Shown: piece after piece, positions 8,048 to 17,705 of the stretch
How the letters are laid out: each line of letters opens with the position of its first letter
How positions within the stretch are numbered: the first letter of the stretch is position 1
Assembly: GCF_034522235.1 (NCBI RefSeq)
Contig: NZ_JAXHLN010000003.1
Location: forward strand, 2,418,001 to 2,482,000
From: Thiohalophilus sp.
GTDB taxonomy: Bacteria > Pseudomonadota > Gammaproteobacteria > UBA6429 > Thiohalophilaceae
Length of the DNA stretch: 64,000 nucleotides
Direction: 5' to 3'
The notes under the pieces: model-generated
Database searches by the model: none
Seen by the model: only the letters and a program-made list of their open reading frames with translations
Told to the model about the DNA's origin: nothing
Position numbers and translations under genes: made by a program

Positions 8048-8648
8048 TGAAGAAACCGCAGAACAACGTTATCAACGCCGCATGGAACGCAAAAAAGCCG
8101 TGGTGGACGAGAAAGTCGCCCGGGCCGATCAGGACAAGGGCCTGATCCTGGTACATACCGGCAACGGCAAGGGCAAAAGCAGCGCGGGCTTCGGCATGGT
8201 GGCGCGCGCCCTGGGCCACAACATGCAGGTTGGTGTCGTGCAATTTATCAAGGGCAGCTTTTCCACCGGCGAGGAGACCTTTTTCCGTCGTTTTCCCGAG
8301 GTGCAGTATCATGTCATGGGAGAAGGCTTCACCTGGGAGACCCGGGATCGGGAACGGGATACCGAGATGGCCTATCACGCCTGGCAAGAAGCGCAGGCCA
8401 TGCTGCTGGATCCGGCTATCAACCTGGTGCTGCTGGATGAGATCAACATCGCCCTCAAATACAAATATATCCCGATGGATGAAGTGATTGACGCGCTGGC
8501 CAACAAACCGGCCATGCAACACGTCATCCTCACCGGCCGCGGCGCGAAACCGGAACTGATCGAGGTCGCCGATACGGTGACGGAAATGAAAGAGATCAAG
8601 CACGCCTTCAAGGCCGGGATCCGCGCCCAGCAGGGCGTCGAGCTGTAA
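8040..8648 (+). CDS. cobO: CobO/BtuR-type corrinoid adenosyltransferase
   Basis: The 202-residue protein has the P-loop GNGKGKSSAGFGMVARALG (about residues 37-55), QFIKGSFSTGEETFF, LLDEINIALKYKYI and the C-terminal VILTGRGAKPELIEVADTVTEM. These define cob(I)yrinic acid a,c-diamide adenosyltransferases. The reaction adds the 5'-deoxyadenosyl group to the reduced corrinoid in the cytoplasm. ATG 8040 is preferred over TTG 8028 because GGAG at 8030-8033 sits 6 bases before it. The gene overlaps the DUF2149 stop by 8 bases and the bluB start by 1 base, indicating translational coupling. Confidence 0.95.
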   Translation: MSNEETAEQRYQRRMERKKAVVDEKVARADQDKGLILVHTGNGKGKSSAGFGMVARALGHNMQVGVVQFIKGSFSTGEETFFRRFPEVQYHVMGEGFTWETRDRERDTEMAYHAWQEAQAMLLDPAINLVLLDEINIALKYKYIPMDEVIDALANKPAMQHVILTGRGAKPELIEVADTVTEMKEIKHAFKAGIRAQQGVEL

Positions 8649-9298
8649 TGGACCGATCGCATCGCTATTCACAAGCGGAGATCGACGCGGTTTATCGCGT
8701 GATAGAAGAACGCCGCGACATGCGCCATTTTCTGCCGAATCCGATCGACCCGACCCTGCTGCAACGATTGCTGCAGGCTGCCCATCACGCCCCCAGTGTC
8801 GGTTATATGCAGCCCTGGCGGTTTGTTCGAATAACCGACAACAACCTGCGCCAAAACATTCATCAACTGGTCGATCAGGAACGAGTGACCACCGCCGAGG
8901 CGCTGGGCAAGCGGCAAGAGGAGTTCATGCGGCTCAAGGTCGAGGGTATTCTCGATTGCGGCGAATTGCTGGTGGTGTCGCTGATGGACCGGCGCGAGAA
9001 GCATGTATTTGGCCGGCGCACCATGCCCCACATGGATCTCGCCTCGGCTACCTGCGCCATTCAGAACCTGTGGCTGGCCGCCCGGGCCGAAGGGCTGGGC
9101 CTGGGCTGGGTCTCGCTGTTCGATCCCGCCGAACTGGCCCAATTGATACAGGCCCCGGAAGGAGCCGAGCCTGTCGCTATACTTTGCCTGGGCCATGTAA
9201 AAGCATTCTATGACAAGCCCATGCTGGAACAGGAAAACTGGGCGCAACGCGCCAGCCTGGATGATCTCGTTTTCGAAAACCACTGGTCAGCAGATTAA
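8648..9298 (+). CDS. bluB: 5,6-dimethylbenzimidazole synthase BluB
   Basis: The 216-residue flavin nitroreductase-fold protein carries the BluB landmarks RRDMRHFLPNPIDPTLL (about residues 20-36), AAHHAPSVGYMQPWRFV (about 44-60) and NLWLAARAEGLGLGWVSLF (about 139-157). The enzyme cleaves reduced FMN with oxygen to produce DMB, the lower ligand of cobalamin, which implies at least microaerobic synthesis. The ATG shares its A with the TAA stop of cobO. It is the last gene of the first operon; the convergent cobB ends 112 bases away. Its product is the substrate of CobT, encoded at 24300-25364. Confidence 0.95.
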   Translation: MDRSHRYSQAEIDAVYRVIEERRDMRHFLPNPIDPTLLQRLLQAAHHAPSVGYMQPWRFVRITDNNLRQNIHQLVDQERVTTAEALGKRQEEFMRLKVEGILDCGELLVVSLMDRREKHVFGRRTMPHMDLASATCAIQNLWLAARAEGLGLGWVSLFDPAELAQLIQAPEGAEPVAILCLGHVKAFYDKPMLEQENWAQRASLDDLVFENHWSAD

Positions 9299-9334
9299 TA
9301 CTACTTTAAACCACAAAGGACACGAAGGTAAGTT

Positions 9335-9407
9335 AATTAAAAAAGCTTATCTCTCGCAGTGGTAGGCCGGACATAGCAACGCGGTGTCCGGCAATCGGCT
9401 GCGAGAG
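9335..9407 (-). terminator. Intrinsic terminator of cobB with a dispersed palindrome nested inside
   Basis: Read on the minus strand, the cobB TAA is followed 2 bases later by CTCTCGCAG, an inner stem GCCGGACA/TGTCCGGC, the closing CTGCGAGAG, then ATAAGCTTTTTT. A 9-bp outer stem plus a T run is a good rho-independent terminator. The inner arms are a half-copy of the repeat found complete at 35474, 39205 and 39422. The hairpin could also work for bluB transcripts coming the other way. Confidence 0.75.
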
Positions 9408-9409
9408 CA

Positions 9410-10699
9410 TTAAAGCGACGGTGCAAACAGTTTCGCAACGGCGTGAGGGTTAGAGGGAAAATAGAAGTGAAAATAGGAGGCGACCAGATTGCCTTCCCGA
9501 TAGACCGGCTCACCGCGGCGCCCGGCACGTTGCCCCTCACTCCAGGCAACGGGAACAAGTGAACTTTCCACCTGTGAATAATGGAACGTATGTCCACGTA
9601 ATCTGCCTTCGGGTAATTCGACATGGTGAAGGCCCAGGTTGGCCAGTTTCTTCTGCATGCTGGCCTGCCCCGGCAACAAGCCCAGCATATCCGCCTGTTC
9701 ACCTTTGACATCGGTCAGCGACTCCAGCAGATACAGCATCCCGCCGCATTCGGCGACGACGGCCTTGCCACTGGCATGAAATGCCAGGATGGCGTTTTTC
9801 ATGGCGCTATTGGATGCCAGTTGTTCAAGATGTAACTCGGGGTATCCCCCGGGCAGATACAGAGCATCGGCGTCGGGAACGGCTTCGTCATCAAGCGGCG
9901 AGAAAAATTCAAGTTGGGCACCGAGAGTTTGTAAAAGCTCGAGATTGGCGCGATATAAAAAGGCAAAAGCGGCATCCTTTGCCACAGCAATATGCCGCCC
10001 TTTCAATCGCGGTTCAAGGGAGTGCGGTGTCGGAGCGGTGATTTCGACCGCAGGCGGTAACGGAATATTCATCTCGCCAAGCGCCGCAGCGGCCCGGGCT
10101 ATGCGTGACTCCAGATCGCCCACCTCGGTGGCCTGCACCAGACCAAGATGACGTTCCGGCAATGCAAGTTCGGTATCCCGTGCCAGCCAGCCGTAGGCGG
10201 TCATCCCGGCCGGCAGACTCTCGGCGAGCATCTGGTAATGGCGCTCACCCGCCACCCGATTGGCAAAGACCCCGGCAAACGGCAGATCGTCGCGATACGT
10301 TGACAGGCCATGCGCGATGGCGCCAAACGTCTGGGCCATGGCGCTGCCATCGATGATCGCAAGTACCGGAATATCGAACAAAGTCGCCAGATCGGCGCTG
10401 GACGGTTCGCCATCGAACAACCCCATCACCCCTTCGATCAGGATCAGATCGGCTTCCTTTGCCGCATCGTGCAGAAGTTGACGACAGTGTTGCTCCCCGC
10501 CCATCCACAAATCGAGTTGATAGACCGGTGCCCCGGAAGCGTATTCCAGGATCATGGGATCAAGAAAATCCGGTCCACACTTGAACACCCGGACCTGGTT
10601 CCCCCGATCCCGGTAATGTCTCGCCAGTGCGGCTGTCACCGTGGTCTTGCCCTGTCCGGAAGCCGGTGCCGCAATGAAAAGTGCGGGACAAAAAACCAT
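9410..10699 (-). CDS. cobB: Cobyrinic/hydrogenobyrinic acid a,c-diamide synthase (CobB/CbiA)
   Basis: The 429-residue protein has an N-terminal dethiobiotin-synthetase-like ATPase domain (AAPASGQGKTTVTAALARHY, about residues 9-28; FKCGPDFLDPMILEYASG) and a C-terminal type-1 glutamine amidotransferase domain (LYLPGGYPELHLE; nucleophile Cys in VVAECGGMLYLLESL; His in LRGHTFHYS). It amidates the a and c carboxylates of cobyrinate or hydrogenobyrinate using glutamine and ATP. AGGAAA upstream of the ATG is the ribosome site. It is convergent with the first operon, monocistronic between a cobalamin riboswitch and a terminator, and so is probably repressed by B12. Confidence 0.94.
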   Translation of the reverse strand: MVFCPALFIAAPASGQGKTTVTAALARHYRDRGNQVRVFKCGPDFLDPMILEYASGAPVYQLDLWMGGEQHCRQLLHDAAKEADLILIEGVMGLFDGEPSSADLATLFDIPVLAIIDGSAMAQTFGAIAHGLSTYRDDLPFAGVFANRVAGERHYQMLAESLPAGMTAYGWLARDTELALPERHLGLVQATEVGDLESRIARAAAALGEMNIPLPPAVEITAPTPHSLEPRLKGRHIAVAKDAAFAFLYRANLELLQTLGAQLEFFSPLDDEAVPDADALYLPGGYPELHLEQLASNSAMKNAILAFHASGKAVVAECGGMLYLLESLTDVKGEQADMLGLLPGQASMQKKLANLGLHHVELPEGRLRGHTFHYSQVESSLVPVAWSEGQRAGRRGEPVYREGNLVASYFHFYFPSNPHAVAKLFAPSL

Positions 10700-10739
10700 G
10701 AAGTTTCCTCCGCTCGCGTCAAACCACGCGTATCAGTAA

Positions 10740-10915
10740 TAACAAGTTCAGCGGAGAATGTGATTCAGACGGAAACAGCGTCAATGATCTGCCGGCCGTC
10801 GCATCGCCCTCCGCAATACCAACCATTCACTTCAGGCCGGTCTCCGGGCTTGCGAGCGGGCCGGATACAAGGCCCGGGCGGATCGCCTTCCCATACCGTT
10901 AATGCCAACTACTAG
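10740..10915 (-). promoter_or_regulatory. Cobalamin (AdoCbl) riboswitch in the cobB leader
   Basis: On the minus strand the leader contains the B12 box AAGCCCGGAGACCGGCCT (10835-10852), matching the consensus A-G-Y-C-x-G-G-A-G-A-C-C-x-G-C-C. A GC-rich peripheral stem lies upstream and further paired segments lead toward the cobB ATG about 135 bases downstream of the box. This class folds around adenosylcobalamin or a related corrinoid and usually hides the ribosome site or terminates transcription. No other gene in the window shows a B12 box. The exact limits of the aptamer are approximate. Confidence 0.85.
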
Positions 10916-11040
10916 TCAGAACCAATTTCCTTTGTTTCTCTGCACCCAAACAACGGGCATAAACGTCTTTGCGCCTTTGCGTCCTCCGCGTTATTCACAG
11001 TGAACTATAAAAATGTGATATTACCTGCATACCCTTCTCA

Positions 11041-11079
11041 TCAGATCCTTATCTCCTCAGATCCTTATCTCCTCAGATC
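11041..11079. repeat. 16-bp tandem repeat overlapping the hppA stop
   Basis: Two full copies of TCAGATCCTTATCTCC and a partial third that contains the hppA stop codon (TCA at 11073-11075 on the + strand). On the minus strand each unit carries TGA and TAA, and because 16 is one more than a multiple of three the stops fall in successive reading frames. Confidence 0.85.
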
Positions 11080-13094
11080 AAGGGCACGATCAACAATGCC
11101 ACGATGTTGATGATCTTGATCAGCGGGTTGATTGCCGGTCCGGCGGTGTCCTTGTAGGGATCGCCGACCGTATCGCCGGTCACCGAGGCCTTGTGCGCCT
11201 CGGAACCCTTGCCGCCATGATGATCATCCTCGATATACTTTTTGGCGTTGTCCCAGGCGCCACCACCGGTGGTCATGGAGATGGCAACGAACAGGCCGGT
11301 GACGATGGAACCCACCAGCAAGCCACCCAGCGCCTGCGGGCCGAGAATGAAACCGACCGCGATGGGCACCAGCACCGGTAACAATGAGGGCAGAACCATC
11401 TCCTTGATCGCGGCGGTGGTCAGCATGTCCACGGTCAGCGAGTAGTCCGGTTTCTGGGTGCCGTCCATGATCCCCGGCATCTCCTTGAACTGGCGACGCA
11501 CGTCCACGACCACCGCGCTGGCGGCACGTCCGACGGCTTCCATTGCCAGAGCACCGAACAAATACGGGACCAGCCCGCCGATGAACAGTCCGATGATCAC
11601 CTTGTGGCTGGAGAGATCAAACGTCATGCCCGCCCCGCCAACGTGGGACAACTCACGAGTGAAGTCGGCAAACAGCACCAGTGCGGCCAGACCGGCGGAG
11701 CCGATGGCATAGCCCTTGGTGACTGCCTTGGTGGTGTTACCGACTGCATCCAGCTCATCGGTCACCTTGCGGACTTCCGGATCCATATCGGACATTTCCG
11801 CCAGACCACCGGCGTTGTCGGTGATCGGGCCATAGGCATCCAGGGCCACGATGATGCCGGTCATCGACAGCATGGAGGTGGCGGCGATAGCGATGCCGTA
11901 AAGCCCGGCAAAATAGTGCGCCAGTAAAATACCCAGGCAAACCACCAGTACCGGTCCCGCGGTGGAGCGCATGGACAAGGCCAGTCCGGCAATAATGTTA
12001 GTTGCGTGACCGGTGGTGGAGGCTTCGGCCACCCGCCGTACAGGGGAGAAATCAGTGGCGGTATAGTACTCGGTGATCATCACCAACATGCCGGTCACAC
12101 CCAGTCCGACCAGTGCCGCGCTATACAGACCGTTGATCGTCTCCTGACTGCTGCCGGGAAACATCATTTCGGTGACCGGATAAAATGCAATACCGGCCAG
12201 AACGCCGGCGGTAATCAACCCCTTGTAGAGCGCATTCATCACCTTACCGCCCTCGCGCACCCGCACCAGCCAGGTACCGATAATCGAAGCGATGATCGAA
12301 ACACCGCCGATGACCAGCGGATAAAGGGTTGCCTGCAGAGTGTCGCCGCCCATCCAGTAACTGCCCAGAATCATGGTGGCAATGATGGTCACCGCGTAGG
12401 TCTCGAACAGATCCGCCGCCATGCCGGCGCAGTCACCGACATTGTCGCCGACGTTATCGGCAATGACCGCCGGGTTGCGCGGATCATCCTCGGGGATCCC
12501 CGCTTCGACCTTGCCGACCAGATCGGCGCCGACGTCAGCCCCCTTGGTAAAGATACCGCCACCCAGACGGGCAAAGATCGAGATGAGCGAGCCCCCGAAG
12601 GCCAGTCCGATCAGGGGAGCCAGCACGGTTTCGCCCGTTTCGGTCATAAACTCCAGTAGCGCGTAAAACCCGGCAACCCCGAGCAGGCCCAGGCCCACCA
12701 CCAACATGCCGGTCACCGCACCGCCGCGAAAGGCGACTTGCAGACCGGCATTGATACCGGATTTAGCGGCTTCGGCCGTGCGCGAATTGGCTCGCACTGA
12801 CACGTGCATGCCGATAAAGCCTGCCAGCCCGGAAAAGATCGCGCCAATCGCAAAGCCAAGTGCACTCAGCCACCCGAGTGCAAACCAGATCACAATCAAC
12901 AGCAGCACACCGACCACCCCGATCGTCATGTACTGTCTTTTCAGATAAGCCGCGGCCCCTTCCTGGATCGCCAGAGCGATTCGCTTGACTTCGTCACTGC
13001 CGCCCGGCAGTGCCAGAATCCGAAACGTGGAGAAGATCCCGTACCCAATGGCCCCCGCTGCGCACAACAGGGCAAACACCAATTCACCAGACAT
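11073..13094 (-). CDS. hppA: Membrane-bound proton-pumping pyrophosphatase (K+-independent type)
   Basis: The 673-residue polytopic protein has about 16 membrane helices and the PPi-binding signatures [20 protein letters not shown] (about residues 178-197) and [20 protein letters not shown]. It hydrolyses pyrophosphate and pumps protons (or Na+) out of the cytoplasm, conserving energy. In the ion-dependence motif it reads [16 protein letters not shown], with Lys where K+-dependent enzymes have Ala, so it should be K+-independent and proton-pumping. A strong ribosome site (AAGGGAGGAAG) precedes the ATG. The stop codon lies in a 16-bp tandem repeat. Confidence 0.95.
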   Translation of the reverse strand: MSGELVFALLCAAGAIGYGIFSTFRILALPGGSDEVKRIALAIQEGAAAYLKRQYMTIGVVGVLLLIVIWFALGWLSALGFAIGAIFSGLAGFIGMHVSVRANSRTAEAAKSGINAGLQVAFRGGAVTGMLVVGLGLLGVAGFYALLEFMTETGETVLAPLIGLAFGGSLISIFARLGGGIFTKGADVGADLVGKVEAGIPEDDPRNPAVIADNVGDNVGDCAGMAADLFETYAVTIIATMILGSYWMGGDTLQATLYPLVIGGVSIIASIIGTWLVRVREGGKVMNALYKGLITAGVLAGIAFYPVTEMMFPGSSQETINGLYSAALVGLGVTGMLVMITEYYTATDFSPVRRVAEASTTGHATNIIAGLALSMRSTAGPVLVVCLGILLAHYFAGLYGIAIAATSMLSMTGIIVALDAYGPITDNAGGLAEMSDMDPEVRKVTDELDAVGNTTKAVTKGYAIGSAGLAALVLFADFTRELSHVGGAGMTFDLSSHKVIIGLFIGGLVPYLFGALAMEAVGRAASAVVVDVRRQFKEMPGIMDGTQKPDYSLTVDMLTTAAIKEMVLPSLLPVLVPIAVGFILGPQALGGLLVGSIVTGLFVAISMTTGGGAWDNAKKYIEDDHHGGKGSEAHKASVTGDTVGDPYKDTAGPAINPLIKIINIVALLIVPLI

Positions 13095-13443
13095 CCCGCT
13101 TCCTCCCTTATGAAAAATGGTTATTATTTCGCATGCTATCCGGTTTTATTATTCAATACATATCAACACTTTTATCGTGCCATATGATTTTTTGATGTAG
13201 CAATAGAACTGGTCTAAATCCAGTTAGCATACCAAAATCTGTGCCATCACAACCCGGCGGGCGTTGAGGCCGCCTTGATAATGATCAAGTCATTCCGGGG
13301 CAATGTCGAATACAGGGGAGTTCACAAATCAGCCAGTGCGGTCCTTTATTCATTCAACGACCGGATCGAAAGATTACCGCAGCACCGCACGCGTACTGTC
13401 ACTGCACCTTCTATACTTGCGTAATATGAGTAAATAACCCGAA
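13095..13443. other. Intergenic leader of hppA
   Basis: 349 bases between two minus-strand genes. The part nearest hppA is AT-rich and holds the AAGGGAGGAAG ribosome site; a TTGATA element about 70 bases upstream of the ATG could be a -35 box but no convincing -10 follows. I see no open frame, repeat array or structured RNA. Confidence 0.4.
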
Positions 13444-16400
13444 TCAGCTCAGCCACTTCTCGAAGTCTCTCACCGGCATCGGCCGGTCGAAGAGATAACC
13501 CTGATAGACATCACACTGGTATTTTTCCAGATAGGCCCTCTGCTCTTCGGTTTCGACCCCTTCGGCGACAACCTGAAGTCCCAGCGAGTGGCCCATGGCG
13601 ATAATCGCGCGAACGATTGCCGAGTCATGCATGGAATGCGCGATATCCCGCACAAAGGAGTTATCAATCTTGATCTGCTCAATCGGCAGGCGTTTGAGAT
13701 AAGACAATGATGAATACCCGGTACCAAAATCATCCATCGAGGTGCCGATGCCGAGTTTTTTCAATTCCTGCAAGCGTTCAATAACGTAGTTGATATCATC
13801 CAGCACGACCGTCTCGGTCAACTCCAGCTTCAGGCTGCTCGGATTAACTTCGGTATTCTGAACAATTTCCTGCAGGCGATGTACAAAATCATGTTGATGA
13901 AATTGCCGGGCACTGATATTGACCGCCAGGTTGAACGACCTGTTTGGGGTTTGTTGTTGCCAGGCACGCAATTGCCGGCAAGCGGTCTCGATCACCCAGT
14001 AACCAATCGGCACGATCAGGCCGGTATCCTCGGCCAGGGGTATAAAGTCCGCCGGTGAGACCATGGAGCCACTGTCTTGCGGTACCCAGCGCAACAGGGC
14101 TTCGGCGCCCAGCAACTCGCCGTTGTGGTTGACCTGTGGCTGGTAGTAGAGCAGAAACTCTTCCTGCTCCAGCGCCTTGGACAAGGCCGTTTCCAGTCTG
14201 GCGCGCTGTTCCACCTTGTCCTGCATCTCCGGATTGAAGAAGCGAACGGCATTACGTCCTGCCGCCTTGGCTTCGTACAATGCCACATCTGACTGCTTGA
14301 GGAGCTCCTCCACACTGGTATCACGCCCGAGAAACAGAACCACGCCGATACTGGGTGTGATGCGATAGTCCTTCACTTCATCAAGATGGTAGGGAATGGT
14401 TAGAGCAGATTGGATTTTATCGGCCAGATCACTGGCCAGGTTAACGGCGACATCCCTCTCTGAATTCAGGCCTTCTAGCAAAATCACAAATTCATCCCCA
14501 CCGAAGCGGGCCACTGTGTCTGCTTCGCGCACCTGCTCTTTGAGTCTTTTCCCCACCTCGATCAATAACTGATCTCCTGCATGATGTCCCCGTGTATCAT
14601 TCAATACCTTGAAGTGGTCCATATCCAGCATCAAAATCGCACCATATTGTTTGCTGCGTTCACCGGTCAACCTCGCATGCTCGATACGATCGATGAACAG
14701 CCGCCGGTTGGCCAGCCGGGTCAGCGGATCATAAAACGCCAGTTGATGGATATGTTGCTCGGCCGCCTTACGCTCAGTAATATCGGAAAACGAACCGATG
14801 TAGTGGGTGACCTGGCCCTGATTATTTTTCACAACACTGATGGTCAGCCACTCTGGGTAGATATCCCCGCCCTTTTTTCGATTCCAGATTTCGCCTTCCC
14901 AGTAACCTTGCTCATTGATCTCTTGCCACATCTGCTGGTAAAAAGCCTTGCTGTGCTGGCCCGATTTCAGAAAGGTCGGAACCCTGCCGATCACCTCGTC
15001 GGCCTCGTAACCTGTGATGCGGGTAAACGCCCGATTAACCCGCTCAATAATCTGTTCCCGATTGGTAATCATAATACCGTTTTCCACTTCGAATGCGACA
15101 GCGGCAATGCGTAATTGTTCTTGAGTCGCCCGCTGCTCGGTTACATCCCGGATCAATGCCACATAACCCAGCAGTTCGTCGTTCTCGTTACGCAAGGCGG
15201 TTCCAATGGTCTCGCCGATAAATATCTCGCCGTTCTTGCGTCGGTAACGGGCCTCGTAGCGGTCCTCATGTGTATTGGCGTCCCGGTTATATCTCAACTG
15301 CCCTTGTCGAATATACTCTTCGGCACTCTCGTAAAGAGCCTCGCTCTGCTTGCCCTGAATATCATCCAGCCTGTAACCGAATATCTCGATAACCCTGGAA
15401 TTGATCCACCGGATATTTCGTTGCGGATCGGCCATGACAATGGCATCGCCAATACCCTCGGCGATAGCATGAAAGCGGGCCTCGCTGGCGGCCAGCTCAA
15501 GAGTCCGTTGATAGTTCTCCATCCCAAAGCCGATATCCTCGGCCATCTCTTCCAACAGATGGATCTCTTTGTTCTGAAAAAAGCCGGGTTCACTGGCATA
15601 GATATTCAATACACCAAATATCATGCCGTTGCGTCGCAGGGGAAATGCGGCCGAGGCGCAAATATTGAATTGCGCCGCCTGTTCGTGCCAGGGCCGGGTC
15701 ATTTCGTTCTGCGCAAAATCGTTGATGATCCGACGTTCCCCTGTTCGATAAGCCTGCGCGGTCGGCCCGCGACCTTCCGGTTGTTCGGGATCGATGGCGA
15801 TATGGAGACCTTCCAGATAGCCCGTCTGTCCACTGGCCGCGCTCACTTCAATACTCTCTTCCCGTTGATTCGGCAAGCCGACCCAGGCGAGGCTGAAACC
15901 GCCGTGCTCGACGGCGATGTCACAGATCCGCTGAAACAGTTCCTGCTGTTCCGATATCCGGACAATCGCCTGATTGGTCTCGCTGAGCGTCGCATAGAGA
16001 CGGCTCATACGCTGGATCTCCGCCTCGGACTGTTTACGCCGGGTAATATCGATATGGGTACCCAGCATCAACAACGGTTTGCCCTCCGGCGTGCGCGTAA
16101 GCAGTCGGCCACGATCCTGCACCCAGACCCAGTGACCCTGTTTGTGACGCATACGGCATTCGCATTCGTAATAGTCCAGTTCACCGTTAAAATGGCGTTG
16201 TAACAGCTCATTGGCCTTGCGCAGATCATCGGGATGAGTATGTTCCGACCAGGTGTCGATGGAGACGGGCGCCAGCTCGTCGAGGGTATAGCCGATCATC
16301 TCGGCCCAGCGTTCGTTGAACACCGTCCGGCCGCTGGGCACATGCCACTCCCAGGTACCGGCGCGGGTACCTTCGAGGATGCCGGCCAGCCGCCGGCGCT

Positions 16401-16764
16401 CTTCGCTGAGTGCCTCGGCGGCACGGTGGGTGCGATAGTTCTCGCGCACACACAACAGGAAAACCAACAGGGTCGACAGCCCGATGAAAATCAGGCCCTT
16501 GGCACTTTGCAGGGTGCTCAGCGCATCGGCATCTACCGCCACCAGCGACACGAACCAGTCGCTGAGCAGTATCCAGGCAATGCCGAACAGCCCGTAATAG
16601 GCGGCGATACGGGCGGCCGAGATGCGAACGCTGGGAATATTGAGCAGTGTCTTGTTATTCAAACCCGATCGCCGACTGTCCTGTCCAAAGATAAGGTAGC
16701 CATCACCGTGCGGTGATTCCCGATACTGGCAAATATATCCTCCGCCTGCCAGACAGAAATACAA
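13444..16764 (-). CDS. Membrane-bound PAS/GAF sensor diguanylate cyclase-phosphodiesterase (GGDEF-EAL)
   Basis: The 1106-residue protein has two N-terminal membrane helices (about 53-72 and 88-107), a PAS/PAC block (about 125-243, ending GTHIDITRRKQSEAE), a GAF domain (about 265-415), two more PAS/PAC blocks (about 425-545 and 550-672), a GGDEF domain and an EAL domain. GGDEF is intact (ARFGGDEFVILLEG, about residue 753) with the inhibitory RxxD (READ) five residues upstream. The EAL signature is GAEALLRW (about 887) with DDFGTGYSSLSYLKRLP downstream, so both cyclic-di-GMP synthesis and breakdown are possible. The first 40 residues are atypical and an internal start is possible. No neighbour shows an obvious functional link. 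Confidence 0.9.
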   Translation of the reverse strand: MYFCLAGGGYICQYRESPHGDGYLIFGQDSRRSGLNNKTLLNIPSVRISAARIAAYYGLFGIAWILLSDWFVSLVAVDADALSTLQSAKGLIFIGLSTLLVFLLCVRENYRTHRAAEALSEERRRLAGILEGTRAGTWEWHVPSGRTVFNERWAEMIGYTLDELAPVSIDTWSEHTHPDDLRKANELLQRHFNGELDYYECECRMRHKQGHWVWVQDRGRLLTRTPEGKPLLMLGTHIDITRRKQSEAEIQRMSRLYATLSETNQAIVRISEQQELFQRICDIAVEHGGFSLAWVGLPNQREESIEVSAASGQTGYLEGLHIAIDPEQPEGRGPTAQAYRTGERRIINDFAQNEMTRPWHEQAAQFNICASAAFPLRRNGMIFGVLNIYASEPGFFQNKEIHLLEEMAEDIGFGMENYQRTLELAASEARFHAIAEGIGDAIVMADPQRNIRWINSRVIEIFGYRLDDIQGKQSEALYESAEEYIRQGQLRYNRDANTHEDRYEARYRRKNGEIFIGETIGTALRNENDELLGYVALIRDVTEQRATQEQLRIAAVAFEVENGIMITNREQIIERVNRAFTRITGYEADEVIGRVPTFLKSGQHSKAFYQQMWQEINEQGYWEGEIWNRKKGGDIYPEWLTISVVKNNQGQVTHYIGSFSDITERKAAEQHIHQLAFYDPLTRLANRRLFIDRIEHARLTGERSKQYGAILMLDMDHFKVLNDTRGHHAGDQLLIEVGKRLKEQVREADTVARFGGDEFVILLEGLNSERDVAVNLASDLADKIQSALTIPYHLDEVKDYRITPSIGVVLFLGRDTSVEELLKQSDVALYEAKAAGRNAVRFFNPEMQDKVEQRARLETALSKALEQEEFLLYYQPQVNHNGELLGAEALLRWVPQDSGSMVSPADFIPLAEDTGLIVPIGYWVIETACRQLRAWQQQTPNRSFNLAVNISARQFHQHDFVHRLQEIVQNTEVNPSSLKLELTETVVLDDINYVIERLQELKKLGIGTSMDDFGTGYSSLSYLKRLPIEQIKIDNSFVRDIAHSMHDSAIVRAIIAMGHSLGLQVVAEGVETEEQRAYLEKYQCDVYQGYLFDRPMPVRDFEKWLS

Positions 16765-16940
16765 TACAAGCAGCGGTTCACTCTATATAGCGGCATTCCC
16801 TGTTGTCCTTTTGAGCTATCCTGCCCGGCAACCTGACCGAAAAACGGCTATGCTGGCCAAAGGTCCCGGCGACTCGTACAATTTCAGTCTATCCGTCTCA
16901 TGACCCAAAATAAACCAAGCCAAATCAAGGAATCTGCTTC

Positions 16941-17705
16941 ATGAATGATCCTGTCATAGTCGTCGGCATCGGCGAGATGGGCGGCGTATTCACCCGCGGC
17001 CTGTTGCGTCTTGGCCACCCGGTTTTCCCGGTCACCCGCCACTCGGACATGGACAGGATCGCCGCCGCGGTGCCCGATCCCCGGCTGGTGCTGGTGTCGG
17101 TCGGCGAGGACGATCTGCACCCCACGCTCAAGGGCCTGCCAGATGCCTGGAAAAATCATCTCGGCCTGCTGCAGAACGAACTGCTGCCGGGTGACTGGAA
17201 GCAGCACGACATCGCCAACCCGACCGTCATTTCGGTCTGGTTCGAGAAGAAAAAGGGTCAGGACTACAAGGTACTGATTCCCTCCCCCACTTACGGCCCC
17301 CAGGCGCCGCTGCTGGAAAACGCCCTGGCGACGCTCGAGATTCCGACCTGGGAAGTCGCCACGCCCGAAGCGATAGAGTTCGAGCTGGTGCGCAAGAATG
17401 TCTATATCCTGACCACCAACATTGCCGGCATGGTGGTCGGCGGCGACGTGGAGCAACTGTGGGATCAACATCGGGATCTGGCCCGCCAGGTGGCCGATGA
17501 AGTGATGGACATCCAGGCCTGGCTGGTCGGGCATCATCTGGAACGGGACAAACTGATCGAGGGCATGGTCGAAGCGATCGAAGGCGATCTGCGCCACCAG
17601 TGCACCGGCCGCAGCGCCCCGAAACGGCTGGCCCGTGCCCTGGCTTACGCCGACGAGGCCGATCTCAAGGTGCCCAAACTGCGGGAGATACAGAACAGTT
17701 GCTAG
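16941..17705 (+). CDS. Rossmann-fold NAD(P)-binding protein, ketopantoate reductase-like (function unknown)
   Basis: The 254-residue protein begins with a dinucleotide-binding motif, VIVVGIGEMGGVFTRGLLRL (G-x-G-x-M-G), and has RHSDM at the end of the second strand where NADP enzymes hold the 2'-phosphate. The rest (SPTYGPQAPLLE, a helical C-terminal half) fits the 6-phosphogluconate-dehydrogenase-like/ApbA-PanE-like superfamily, but I cannot name a substrate. AAGGAA lies 8 bases before the ATG. It is divergent from the GGDEF-EAL gene. Its TAG stop starts a short tandem-repeat array. Confidence 0.6.
   Translation: MNDPVIVVGIGEMGGVFTRGLLRLGHPVFPVTRHSDMDRIAAAVPDPRLVLVSVGEDDLHPTLKGLPDAWKNHLGLLQNELLPGDWKQHDIANPTVISVWFEKKKGQDYKVLIPSPTYGPQAPLLENALATLEIPTWEVATPEAIEFELVRKNVYILTTNIAGMVVGGDVEQLWDQHRDLARQVADEVMDIQAWLVGHHLERDKLIEGMVEAIEGDLRHQCTGRSAPKRLARALAYADEADLKVPKLREIQNSC

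Noticed and set aside
15115-16203. 362-residue open frame opposite the GGDEF-EAL gene
   Set aside because: Antisense to well-conserved PAS and GAF domains; composition and lack of motifs mark it as a shadow.
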